Assembly: GCA_900550235.1 (NCBI GenBank)
Contig: URRQ01000008.1
Coordinates: 1 to 64,000, forward strand
From: an uncultured Lachnospiraceae bacterium
GTDB lineage: Bacteria > Bacillota > Clostridia > Lachnospirales > Lachnospiraceae
Direction of reading: 5' to 3'
DNA: 64,000 nt
Both the position numbers and the translations under genes were made by a program. Positions 1 to 7,362 of this stretch are shown in pieces; the stretch's first letter is position 1; each line of letters starts with the position of its first letter. Below the pieces are notes generated by a model that was not told the DNA's origin, ran no database searches, and was given only the letters and a program-made list of their open reading frames with translations.

Positions 1-76
1 TTTTAGATTCATGGCACAGTTATCACTTCAGATACTGTTCCGTGAATAATTTAGGTTAAATTATGGTGGTGAACAA
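1..76 (+). other. Edge of window before the first gene
   Basis: Two + strand frames are open from the window edge, one to a TAA at 47-49 and one to a TAA at 57-59. Either could be the last codons of an upstream gene, but too little is present to choose. A weak ribosome binding site (GGTGG, 64-68) precedes the ATG at 77. I see no terminator or clear promoter. Confidence 0.3.
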
Positions 77-1450
77 ATGAAGAAACATTTGCATAAATTT
101 GAAACGACAATGTGGCTATTTATTAAAGTGTTACTATGTGTTACATTGATGTTTTCATTTACAAGAATATTAGGGCAAGAGAATATTGGACTAACAAGAT
201 TATCACGAATGTTAGGTATCACCGTTAGTACATTTGTGGTTTTGTGGTTTCTGTTTTTATCTGCTTACGGAAGGTATGATGTCGGAAGGAGAAAAAGTAA
301 GCCGATTATTTATTCACTTTCACTTGCAGTTTTTTGCACAGATATTATCACTTATTTACAAGTTATGATTATGCGGACAAATTCAGGTGTTCATGAATTC
401 CGATTGAGAAGAATGGATTTGTTGGTAGTTGCATTTATAGTGCAGATTTTTGTGATTGTAGTGTTTACTTACGGTGGAAACTGGATTTTTTTTAAAATTC
501 ATAAACCAGAGCAATGTTGTGTAATCACATCTTCACAAAAGCGATTAGATGAGATTGCTTTTGCAATCGGACGATTTAAAAAACAGTATGAAATTACAAA
601 AGTTTTAGATTATCACAGTAAACATCTAAAAGAGAATATCAAAAATGTCGATACAGTTTTTATGTATGATGTTCCGAATGAAGTGCGTACAGAAATTATG
701 CGTATGTGCTATAAGTATAAAGTGAATGTATATTTTAATCCGGAAATTGAAGATATCATGGAGATGAATGCGACAAATTATGTGCTGGATGATGTGTTCC
801 TTTTTAATAAGAATGTAAAATCGTTAACGATGGAACAGCGTATTATGAAGAGGCTTTTAGATATTATCTTATCCATTGTGCTTGGTATTTTGTCCTCTCC
901 GCTTTGGATTGGTGGAATGATTGCAGTAAAATTATATGATGGAGGACCGGTTCTATTTAAGCAGGAACGAGCGACAATTAATGGAAAAAGGTTTCAAGTA
1001 TATAAGTTACGAACGATGAAACAGGGAGTAAGTAACTATTCAGCAAAGAAAGATGATGAGAGAATTACAAAGCCGGGACAGTTCTTAAGAAGAACAAGGA
1101 TTGATGAGTTACCACAACTTTTGAATGTACTGAAAGGAGATATGACTTTTGTAGGCCCGCGCCCAGAAATGATAAAAAATGTGGATGCGTATACAGAAGA
1201 ATTGCCAGAGTTCAAATATAGACTTCGTATGAAAGCAGGGCTGACGGGGTATGCTCAGATTGCGGGGAAATATAATACAACTCCGAAAGACAAGCTGATT
1301 ATGGATATGATGTATATTGAGCAATTTAGTATTTTGAAAGACATACAGTTGATTTTACAGACAGCAGTAGTTTTATTTAAATCTGACAGTACAGAGGCAT
1401 TCGATAGGAGGCATAAAAAAACTGGCTTGATATTTGAAAAAGAGGATTAA
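77..1450 (+). CDS. Polyprenyl-phosphate sugar-1-phosphate transferase (polysaccharide priming enzyme)
   Basis: This 457-residue membrane enzyme should transfer a sugar-1-phosphate from a nucleotide sugar to undecaprenyl phosphate, the first step of a surface polysaccharide repeat unit. Four hydrophobic segments lie at about residues 10-30, 45-65, 78-100 and 113-135. A soluble linker follows, then a re-entrant hydrophobic segment near 262-285 and the catalytic bacterial sugar transferase domain. That domain shows KLRTM, DELPQLLNVLKGDM, VGPRPE and the GLTGYAQI element; the usual Pro before GLTG is Ala here. The layout resembles WbaP-type enzymes. The sugar cannot be read from sequence, but the nearby UDP-galactopyranose mutase makes a galactose-containing polymer plausible. 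It is followed closely by an ABC exporter, so the three genes are probably one operon continuing from outside the window. Confidence 0.9.
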   Translation: MKKHLHKFETTMWLFIKVLLCVTLMFSFTRILGQENIGLTRLSRMLGITVSTFVVLWFLFLSAYGRYDVGRRKSKPIIYSLSLAVFCTDIITYLQVMIMRTNSGVHEFRLRRMDLLVVAFIVQIFVIVVFTYGGNWIFFKIHKPEQCCVITSSQKRLDEIAFAIGRFKKQYEITKVLDYHSKHLKENIKNVDTVFMYDVPNEVRTEIMRMCYKYKVNVYFNPEIEDIMEMNATNYVLDDVFLFNKNVKSLTMEQRIMKRLLDIILSIVLGILSSPLWIGGMIAVKLYDGGPVLFKQERATINGKRFQVYKLRTMKQGVSNYSAKKDDERITKPGQFLRRTRIDELPQLLNVLKGDMTFVGPRPEMIKNVDAYTEELPEFKYRLRMKAGLTGYAQIAGKYNTTPKDKLIMDMMYIEQFSILKDIQLILQTAVVLFKSDSTEAFDRRHKKTGLIFEKED

Positions 1451-1502
1451 ACTATTTCGGAAGGATTTTTTGAGTCTGAGAAGGAAAACAGGAGGAAAAA
1501 AC

Positions 1503-2321
1503 GTGTTGAAAAGTATTAAATATGTATGGTTGGAAAACATACATAATCTTTACCGTATTTACTGCATTGCCAAGTATGAATTACTTGCCGATATGCGTGA
1601 TTCGAAATTCGGTATTTTTTGGAATTTTGCATCTCCGGCGATTCAAGTACTTACGTATTGGTTGATTTTTGGTATTGCATGGAACAAAAAACCAATTGGA
1701 GATGTAGAATATCTTCCATGGCTTGTTGTAGGCTATGCAGCATGGTGGTTTATTCAACCTTGTATTCAGAGTGGTTGTAGCGCAGTTTTTGCAAAAACAG
1801 ATGTAATTACAAAGATGAAGTTTCCGGTTAGTGTACTTCCGGCAACCGTTTGTGCAAAAGAATTTTTTAATCATGGCTGTATGATGGTGATTACAATCGT
1901 TACGTTGTTTGCGTGCGGCTATAGACCGCATATGTATTGGCTTGGCTTAATCTACTATGCATTATGTGCGTTTGCTTTTGCAGAAGCAGTATCATTGATT
2001 TTGTCAGTATTAACAATGCTGTGGCGTGATATCCGAAAGTTAATTACATCTTTGATGAGAATGTTGATGTATTTTTCGCCGGTTATTTGGGAATGTCATT
2101 TTGCAGATTCTGTTCCACATAATGAAGTGTTAAATTTTATTATGAAATTGAATCCGGTACACTACATTGTAACAGGATATAGAGATTCTGTATTTTATTA
2201 CAAAACGTTTCTTGATCACCCGGCGCAGACGTTATATTTTTGGTCGGTTGTATTGATTTTATTTGCTATTGGATGCGGACTTATGTATAAGTTTAAGACG
2301 AAGTTTATCGATATGATTTAA
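1503..2321 (+). CDS. ABC-2 type polysaccharide/teichoic acid exporter, permease subunit
   Basis: The product is an integral membrane protein of the Wzm/TagG family that pairs with the ATPase encoded next to it to export a lipid-linked polysaccharide. The N-terminus resembles this family (YELLADMRDSKFG), followed by about six hydrophobic segments and the ABC-2 permease signature region around VSLILSVLTMLWRDIRK. I start it at GTG 1503, because GGAGG at 1491-1495 lies seven bases upstream, giving 272 residues. An in-frame TTG at 1434 would add 23 basic residues and overlap the preceding gene, but has no well-placed ribosome binding site. Substrate is unknown; the cluster context suggests the polymer primed by the upstream transferase. 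Confidence 0.88.
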   Translation: MLKSIKYVWLENIHNLYRIYCIAKYELLADMRDSKFGIFWNFASPAIQVLTYWLIFGIAWNKKPIGDVEYLPWLVVGYAAWWFIQPCIQSGCSAVFAKTDVITKMKFPVSVLPATVCAKEFFNHGCMMVITIVTLFACGYRPHMYWLGLIYYALCAFAFAEAVSLILSVLTMLWRDIRKLITSLMRMLMYFSPVIWECHFADSVPHNEVLNFIMKLNPVHYIVTGYRDSVFYYKTFLDHPAQTLYFWSVVLILFAIGCGLMYKFKTKFIDMI

Positions 2322-2333
2322 GAGGATAAGATT

Positions 2334-3182
2334 ATGGAAAACAAGAACAATCAGAATATTGAATATGCGGTAGAAATGAATCATGTGTCCAAAATCTATA
2401 AGTTAAAGAAAAAGGATGGAAAAGAAAAAGAAAAGGGTGTAGAGCATTTCTATGCGTTGAAAGATATCACTTTGAAGATTCCGAAAGGTGATGTTGTTGG
2501 AATTCTCGGAACAAACGGATCGGGAAAATCAACAATGTCGGTTGTCCTTTCCGGTATTTCTGATATTGATGAAGGTGATTTGAAGATCAATGGAGAGCAG
2601 GCATTAATTTCAATTAATACAGGATTGAACGCTCAGCTTACGGGATTGGAAAATATTAATGTGAAGGGAGCTCTTCTTGGCTTTAATAAAAAGAAGATCC
2701 AAGAGATTACAGATGACGTGATTGAATTTGCAGAACTTGGAGACTTTTTATATCAACCGGTAAAAAAATATTCAAGTGGTATGAAATCCAGACTTGGATT
2801 TTCGATTTCATTGGCGCTGAATCCGGATATTTTTATTGTCGACGAGGCATTATCAGTTGGTGACAAAGGATTTGCTCAAAAATGTTTGGATCGAATGAAA
2901 CAACTTCGAGATGAGAAAGGAAAAACCATACTTTTTATTTCGCATTCGTTACCACAAGTACGTGAATTTTGTAAGAGTGCCATTTGGATTGAAGGCGGAC
3001 GATTGATAGAAACCGGCGAAGTGAATGAAGTGTGTGATCATTATTCTGAATATGTAGATAAGATGAATAAGATGTCTGATAAAGAAAAGAAGAAGATGTT
3101 AGATGAAAAATTCAAGGAACGAATTGTTCCAGAACAACCGGTAACAGGTTTGAAAAAAATACTAAAAAAAATAGGGTTATAG
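2334..3182 (+). CDS. ABC-type polysaccharide/teichoic acid exporter, ATP-binding subunit
   Basis: This 282-residue cytoplasmic ATPase energises the adjacent permease. It has Walker A (GTNGSGKS, residues 59-66), the QLTGLENI element typical of Wzt/TagH ATPases, the ABC signature YSSGMKSRL (146-154), Walker B DIFIVDEA (165-172) and the switch His at 204. The region after about residue 240 is a short charged tail, not the large substrate-binding domain of O-antigen Wzt proteins, so export is more likely of the TagGH kind. AGAGG with ATG follows the permease stop by 12 bases. The gene ends at a convergent terminator shared with glf. Confidence 0.92.
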   Translation: MENKNNQNIEYAVEMNHVSKIYKLKKKDGKEKEKGVEHFYALKDITLKIPKGDVVGILGTNGSGKSTMSVVLSGISDIDEGDLKINGEQALISINTGLNAQLTGLENINVKGALLGFNKKKIQEITDDVIEFAELGDFLYQPVKKYSSGMKSRLGFSISLALNPDIFIVDEALSVGDKGFAQKCLDRMKQLRDEKGKTILFISHSLPQVREFCKSAIWIEGGRLIETGEVNEVCDHYSEYVDKMNKMSDKEKKKMLDEKFKERIVPEQPVTGLKKILKKIGL

Positions 3183-3190
3183 AAGAAAGA

Positions 3191-3230
3191 GGAGTTCCGT
3201 GAAGCGATTACGCTTCATGGAACTCCTTTT
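3191..3230. terminator. Bidirectional intrinsic terminator between the exporter ATPase gene and glf
   Basis: A stem of GGAGTTCC and TGAAGCG pairs with CGCTTCA and GGAACTCC around an ATTA loop, with one internal mismatch, followed by TTTT on the + strand. It overlaps the last codons of glf (stop at 3208-3210, minus strand), so the end of that coding sequence is part of the hairpin. Confidence 0.8.
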
Positions 3231-4329
3231 CACATAGATTTAATGCGGCTTTGATCACTTGATCCATATCATAATATTTGTATTCGCCTAATCTACCTCC
3301 AAAGATGACATGTCTTTCGGATGAGGCAAGTTGACGATATGCGTCATATAAAGCGCTGTTTTTTTCGTCATTTACCGGATAATAAGGTTCGTCTTTTGGT
3401 GTCCATTCAGAAGAGTATTCACGACTGATCACAGTTTTAGGCAAGTCATTGCCAGCAGAATCTTTTCCGAATTCAAACCACTTGTGTTCAATAATTCTTG
3501 TCCAAGGTGTTTCGTTATCTGTATAATTCACGGCTGCATTTCCTTGAAAATTTGGTATATCCAAGACTTCTGTTTCAAAACGAACGGAGCGATATTCCAG
3601 CGTACCGAGTTTGTGGTCGAAGTAAGCGTCAATTGGACCGGTATAGATAATTCGATCAGCTAAAGCATCCAGTTCTTTTTTGTTTTTTAAATAATCGGTG
3701 TTTAACCGAACTTCGATACCATCCAAAAGGTTTTCGATCAGTTTTGTATAGCCTCCGATTGGAATTCCTTGGTACAGGGCATTGAAATAATTGTTGTCAA
3801 AGGTGAAACGTACAGGCAGACGTTTGATGATGAAAGCTGGGAGGTCTTTACAGTTTCGACCCCATTGTTTTTCAGTATAACCTTTGATCAGCTTTTCAAA
3901 AATATCTCTTCCAACAAGAGAAATCGCCTGTTCTTCCAAATTCTTAGGCTCGCCTGTAATCTCACTACGTTGTTCGGTAATTATTGCTTTTGCTTCTTCC
4001 GGCGTTATTACGCCCCACATCTGATAGAACGTGTACATATTAAATGGCAGAGAATAAAGTCCTCCATGATAATTTGCAATTGGTGCATTGGTAAATCGGT
4101 TGAATTCTGCAAATTGTGTGATATAATTCCATACCTTTTTATCGTTTGTATGAAAAATATGAGCGCCATATTTGTGAACATGAATGCCTTCGATTGTTTC
4201 GGTAAATATATTGCCGGCGATATTTGGACGCTTATCAATCACAAGAACGGATTTTCCGTGTGCTTTTGCTTCGTGGGCAAAAACAGAACCGAAAAGCCCG
4301 GAACCGACTACCAGGTAATCATAATGCAT
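3208..4329 (-). CDS. glf: UDP-galactopyranose mutase
   Basis: This flavoenzyme interconverts UDP-galactopyranose and UDP-galactofuranose, the donor for galactofuranose in surface glycans. The 373 residues begin with an FAD-binding GSGLFG turn (residues 9-14) and show family hallmarks such as HKYGAHIFHTND, NRFTNAPIANY, FIIKRLPVRFTFDNNYF and the C-terminal FGGRLGEYKYYDMDQVI. The length is normal for bacterial Glf (about 370-390). Read on the minus strand, GGAGG lies nine bases before the ATG at 4329. It is convergent to the exporter genes and divergent from the LCP gene, which supports a role in the same polysaccharide. Confidence 0.96.
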   Translation of the reverse strand: MHYDYLVVGSGLFGSVFAHEAKAHGKSVLVIDKRPNIAGNIFTETIEGIHVHKYGAHIFHTNDKKVWNYITQFAEFNRFTNAPIANYHGGLYSLPFNMYTFYQMWGVITPEEAKAIITEQRSEITGEPKNLEEQAISLVGRDIFEKLIKGYTEKQWGRNCKDLPAFIIKRLPVRFTFDNNYFNALYQGIPIGGYTKLIENLLDGIEVRLNTDYLKNKKELDALADRIIYTGPIDAYFDHKLGTLEYRSVRFETEVLDIPNFQGNAAVNYTDNETPWTRIIEHKWFEFGKDSAGNDLPKTVISREYSSEWTPKDEPYYPVNDEKNSALYDAYRQLASSERHVIFGGRLGEYKYYDMDQVIKAALNLCEKEFHEA

Positions 4330-4421
4330 AGATTGTTACCTCCGTATTTATAAAAGTATACTTAGTATAGCACAATTTCTTAAAAAAGTATAATGTGGAT
4401 TGTTGCTGGTAAACGTTTTCC

Positions 4422-4450
4422 TTGCCCTTATTTCTGTTATGGTGTATAAT
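4422..4450 (+). promoter_or_regulatory. SigA-type promoter of the LCP gene
   Basis: TTGCCC (4422-4427), a 17-base spacer and TATAAT (4445-4450) place the transcript start near 4457. No comparably good promoter was found for the divergent glf gene; TATACT on the minus strand near 4360 is possible. Confidence 0.6.
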
Positions 4451-4456
4451 AAGCCG

Positions 4457-4485
4457 ATGAGATTGTGCTTTATGTACAATCTCAT
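4457..4485 (+). promoter_or_regulatory. Stem-loop at the 5' end of the LCP mRNA
   Basis: ATGAGATTGT (4457-4466) and ACAATCTCAT (4476-4485) are a perfect 10-base inverted repeat with a 9-base loop. It begins at the predicted transcription start and has no T-run, so it is more likely an mRNA-stabilising 5' hairpin or an operator than a terminator. Confidence 0.55.
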
Positions 4486-4531
4486 TCGTATAGTACCTGG
4501 ACGAAAATAATATAAAGGGGAGACGGAAAAT

Positions 4532-5731
4532 ATGCCGGATAGTAGAGTGATGCGCGAGAGGAAGCGAGAAGCAAGGCGTAGAAAGCAAAAAAAGCGGCGA
4601 ATGAAACGAGCTGCAGTTTTGATAGCAGAGATTTTGATCTTATGTCTTCTTGGTGGTGTTGCATATGTTATGGCAAAGTATGACAAATTCCAAACAGTAG
4701 CTTTTGGAGAAGGTGATATTATTTCCAACAAAGGTGTGAACTGGAAGGGATATAAAACAATAGCGCTTTTTGGAGGAGATTCCAGAAGCGGAGATTTGGA
4801 AGAGGGAGCACAGTCAGATACGATCATTATTGCGGCTATCAACAGTAATACAAAAGAGGTAAGGCTGGCATCTGTTTATAGAGATACAACGGTACGTCAT
4901 GCAGATAATAAGATTCGCAAAGCAAATTATGCATATTATACAGGTGGACCAAAGGATGCGATCAATATGCTGAATCGTAATTTTGATTTGGATATTCAAG
5001 ATTATGTGACAGTAGATTTTAAGGCTTTGGCAGACGTAGTGGATCTGGTAGGCGGAATTGAATTAGAAGTAACAGATGATGAAGCAAAAGAGATAAATAA
5101 ATATGTGCGTGAAACTGGAAAAGTTGCAGGAAAAGAAGTCCATAAGCTTGAAGAGGGTGGAACATATACAATGGACGGCGTACAGGCAGTTACCTATGCC
5201 AGAATCCGCAAGAATGTAGGCGGCGACTATAAACGAACAGAACGACAGCGAATTGTAATCAAAAAAGTAGTAGAAAAAGCAAAGGGAATGGACCTTGCAA
5301 CGATCAATAAGATCATCAATAAGGTATTCCCACAGATTTCTACAAGCTTTTCTTTAGCGGATATAATTGGACTTGCTGCAGGAGCATTGGATTATGAGAT
5401 CAAAGATTCCAGTGGCTTCCCGATGGAAGCGATGAATGGGCGCATTGATGGTCTTGGCTCAGTTATTGTACCGGTTGGTCTGGTGGAAAATGTGAAAGAA
5501 TTACATTCGTTTCTTTACCCGGATGAAAAGCCAGAAAAGGTTTCTGATGCAGTAAAAGAGATTGCGACAGAGATTGAAGAGTTGACAGGAATTACTCGTG
5601 AGAATTTAGAAGATTCTGATGCAGATATTAATCGAAGCAGTTATTCTGTTGCACAACAGGAGGCGAAGAAGGATTCGGAAGAAAAGAAGTTATCGGAAAC
5701 CGAATTGTCGAATGAACAGAAGAAAGAGTAG
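4532..5731 (+). CDS. LytR-CpsA-Psr (LCP) family glycopolymer ligase
   Basis: LCP proteins transfer lipid-linked glycopolymers such as teichoic acids or capsule onto peptidoglycan outside the membrane. The 399-residue product has a very basic cytoplasmic start, one membrane segment (about 27-48) and an extracellular LCP domain (about 75-255). Conserved elements include FGGDSRSG, the acidic residue in SDTIII (D96), the Arg/Asp pair in YRDTT (117-118), and the Arg-rich VTYARIRKN and KRTERQR motifs that bind pyrophosphate. The final 90 residues are acidic and low complexity. GGGGAGACGG precedes the ATG. The polysaccharide genes next door are its likely supplier, but this is inference. Confidence 0.92.
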   Translation: MPDSRVMRERKREARRRKQKKRRMKRAAVLIAEILILCLLGGVAYVMAKYDKFQTVAFGEGDIISNKGVNWKGYKTIALFGGDSRSGDLEEGAQSDTIIIAAINSNTKEVRLASVYRDTTVRHADNKIRKANYAYYTGGPKDAINMLNRNFDLDIQDYVTVDFKALADVVDLVGGIELEVTDDEAKEINKYVRETGKVAGKEVHKLEEGGTYTMDGVQAVTYARIRKNVGGDYKRTERQRIVIKKVVEKAKGMDLATINKIINKVFPQISTSFSLADIIGLAAGALDYEIKDSSGFPMEAMNGRIDGLGSVIVPVGLVENVKELHSFLYPDEKPEKVSDAVKEIATEIEELTGITRENLEDSDADINRSSYSVAQQEAKKDSEEKKLSETELSNEQKKE

Positions 5732-5757
5732 ACATTTTGTCGAAAAAAGTGTATCAT
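5704..5757 (+). promoter_or_regulatory. Candidate Spo0A-controlled promoter before the cohesin-like gene
   Basis: TAGACA (5729-5734), a 17-base spacer and TATCAT (5752-5757) form a near-consensus SigA promoter. TTGTCGAA occurs exactly at 5705-5712 (inside the end of the LCP gene) and at 5737-5744, 32 bases apart. Both match the Spo0A box; the second sits between -35 and -10, which would fit repression. The predicted start near 5764 lies after the in-frame ATG-like codons at 5765 only marginally, supporting translation from 5798. Confidence 0.5.
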
Positions 5758-5797
5758 AAAACGTATGATGAATAAATATATAATGGAGGAAAAGTAC

Positions 5798-7195
5798 ATG
5801 AAGATAATGAAGAGACTTGCTGCATCTTTGTTGGCATTATGCCTTATGCTTCCAATGTATTCTATGGTAAGTTATGCAGCAGATGGTAGAGTATCCTTTA
5901 CAGATCCGAAGACAAAAACAGGAGAGAGCGTAGAAGTAACATGTGCGTTAAGAGCTGGGGGAGAAGGCTTACAGTCATTCGATATTACGTTAGAATATGA
6001 CACAGAGTATCTTGCGTTTGAAAGTGGCGCAGAAGGTGTGACAAAAGAATCTGACGGCATTTTAAAATATACAGGCAAGAGTTCCGGCGACACAAGGATC
6101 GGATTCGAAATGAAATTTGTAGCTTTGAAAGAAGGTACAACAAAGATTGAAGTAAAAGAATCTTCCGGTGTTACAGCTGGAGGAGAAACGATCGATTGTA
6201 CGAATGGTAATTCTACAGTTACAATTGAAAAAGGTACGAAGGAAGTACAGCTTCCGGTAAGTACAGCATCAGATGTAGATGTTACAGTAGATGGAGTATC
6301 TTATAAGTTGTCTGATAGTTTTAAAAATGCAGACATTCCGGCTGGTTTTACAGAAGTAAAACTTCCATACGAAGGAACAGAACGTAGATTTGTACAAGAT
6401 GCAACAGGAACCATTACTCTTGCATATCTTGTAGATGCAGAAGGAGCAGGTAATTTTTTCCAGTATAATCAAAATGATGGAAGTTTTGCTGCATATGTGA
6501 TGGTTACAGTATCTCCGTCAACAACGATTGTTTTACAGAAAGCGGAAAAAGGACTTAAGATTCCGGCTGGATATCAGGAAGTGAAGCTTACTGTAAATAA
6601 CAATGAATTTCCGGCATGGCAGGATGTAGATCAGGAAGGATTCTATCTTGTCTATGCATTGAATAGCGGTACAGGTGAAAAAGGTTTCTATCAGTATGAT
6701 ACAATGGAAGAATCTTATCAGAGATTCGTAGTTTCTGAGAATACTGAAGAGAAAGAAGCACCAGCCAACACAAATAAGATTTTACAATTGGTAGAAAAAA
6801 ATCTTATGATCGTTCTGATAGGTGTTGTAGCGCTTGTTGTAATTCTTCTGATTGTAATCATTACCCTTGCAGTAAAATTACGTCATCGCAATTTAGAATT
6901 AGATGATCTGTACGATAGTGGAGCAGGGGAACTTGATGAGGACTTTTATGAAGATGAAGCACCGGCACCAAAGAAAAATCGTTTCAAAAAGTCTAAAGGT
7001 GATGAAGTTGACGATTTCGATTCTCTCCGTTTAGATGATGACGATGACATCTATGAAGATGATTATGACGATGATGATTTCTACGATGATGATTATGACG
7101 ACGATTTTGATGATGATTACGATGACGATGAGTTTGACTTTGATGATGACGACGATGAAGATGATTATGATGTAGATTTTATTGATTTAGATTAA
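5798..7195 (+). CDS. Exported cohesin-like protein with one membrane anchor and an Asp-rich cytoplasmic tail
   Basis: Function not known. The 465-residue product has a signal peptide (about 1-28, ending near SYAAD) and then a domain resembling cohesin/beta-sandwich modules (about 30-140: GESVEVTCAL, FDITLEYDTEYLAF, IGFEMKFVALKEG). A middle region with two similar IPAGF/IPAGY-containing segments follows, then a single membrane helix (about 335-361). The 104-residue tail should be cytoplasmic. About 39 Asp and 4 Glu fall in its last 64 residues, with Phe/Tyr spaced between acidic runs. GGAGGA at 5785-5790 lies seven bases before ATG 5798, which decides the start over the ATG at 5765. It may bind calcium or basic partners, but nothing here proves it. 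Confidence 0.8.
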   Translation: MKIMKRLAASLLALCLMLPMYSMVSYAADGRVSFTDPKTKTGESVEVTCALRAGGEGLQSFDITLEYDTEYLAFESGAEGVTKESDGILKYTGKSSGDTRIGFEMKFVALKEGTTKIEVKESSGVTAGGETIDCTNGNSTVTIEKGTKEVQLPVSTASDVDVTVDGVSYKLSDSFKNADIPAGFTEVKLPYEGTERRFVQDATGTITLAYLVDAEGAGNFFQYNQNDGSFAAYVMVTVSPSTTIVLQKAEKGLKIPAGYQEVKLTVNNNEFPAWQDVDQEGFYLVYALNSGTGEKGFYQYDTMEESYQRFVVSENTEEKEAPANTNKILQLVEKNLMIVLIGVVALVVILLIVIITLAVKLRHRNLELDDLYDSGAGELDEDFYEDEAPAPKKNRFKKSKGDEVDDFDSLRLDDDDDIYEDDYDDDDFYDDDYDDDFDDDYDDDEFDFDDDDDEDDYDVDFIDLD

Positions 7196-7210
7196 AAATA
7201 CAGAGTATAG

Positions 7211-7246
7211 TGAGAAAAGAACCGCGTAAACGTGGTTCTTTTCTCA
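7211..7246. terminator. Intrinsic terminator after the cohesin-like gene
   Basis: TGAGAAAAGAACC and GGTTCTTTTCTCA are perfectly complementary arms around GCG-TAAA-CGT, giving a stem of about 16 pairs. The T-rich stretch lies inside the 3' arm rather than after it, so efficiency is uncertain. Confidence 0.65.
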
Positions 7247-7296
7247 GTTGAAAGCAATAATGAGGGAACTTCTATTTCAAATTTTTTTAACGGTTA

Positions 7297-7329
7297 AAAC
7301 ACAAATTAAACACAATTAATCGATAAAAT
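7297..7329 (+). promoter_or_regulatory. Candidate activator-dependent htrA promoter
   Basis: AAACACAA is repeated at 7297-7304 and 7308-7315, exactly 11 bases apart, just upstream of a TAAAAT -10 (7324-7329). No -35 element is recognisable at the right distance. Direct repeats at one helical turn over a missing -35 are typical of OmpR-family response regulators; envelope-stress control of htrA by such a regulator is known in Bacillus (CssR). This is inference. Confidence 0.35.
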
Positions 7330-7362
7330 GTGTTCATACAGTAAAAGGAAGGGGTTATTATT

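Noticed and set aside
3769..4353. Long + strand open frame inside glf
   Set aside because: It is antisense to a well-supported gene, has no ribosome binding site, and its Cys/Phe-rich translation looks like a mirror of glf codons.
7020..7190. GAT/GAC-rich repeat as an assembly artefact or non-coding repeat
   Set aside because: The frame stays open, residues vary with Phe/Tyr interruptions, and a normal stop and terminator follow.
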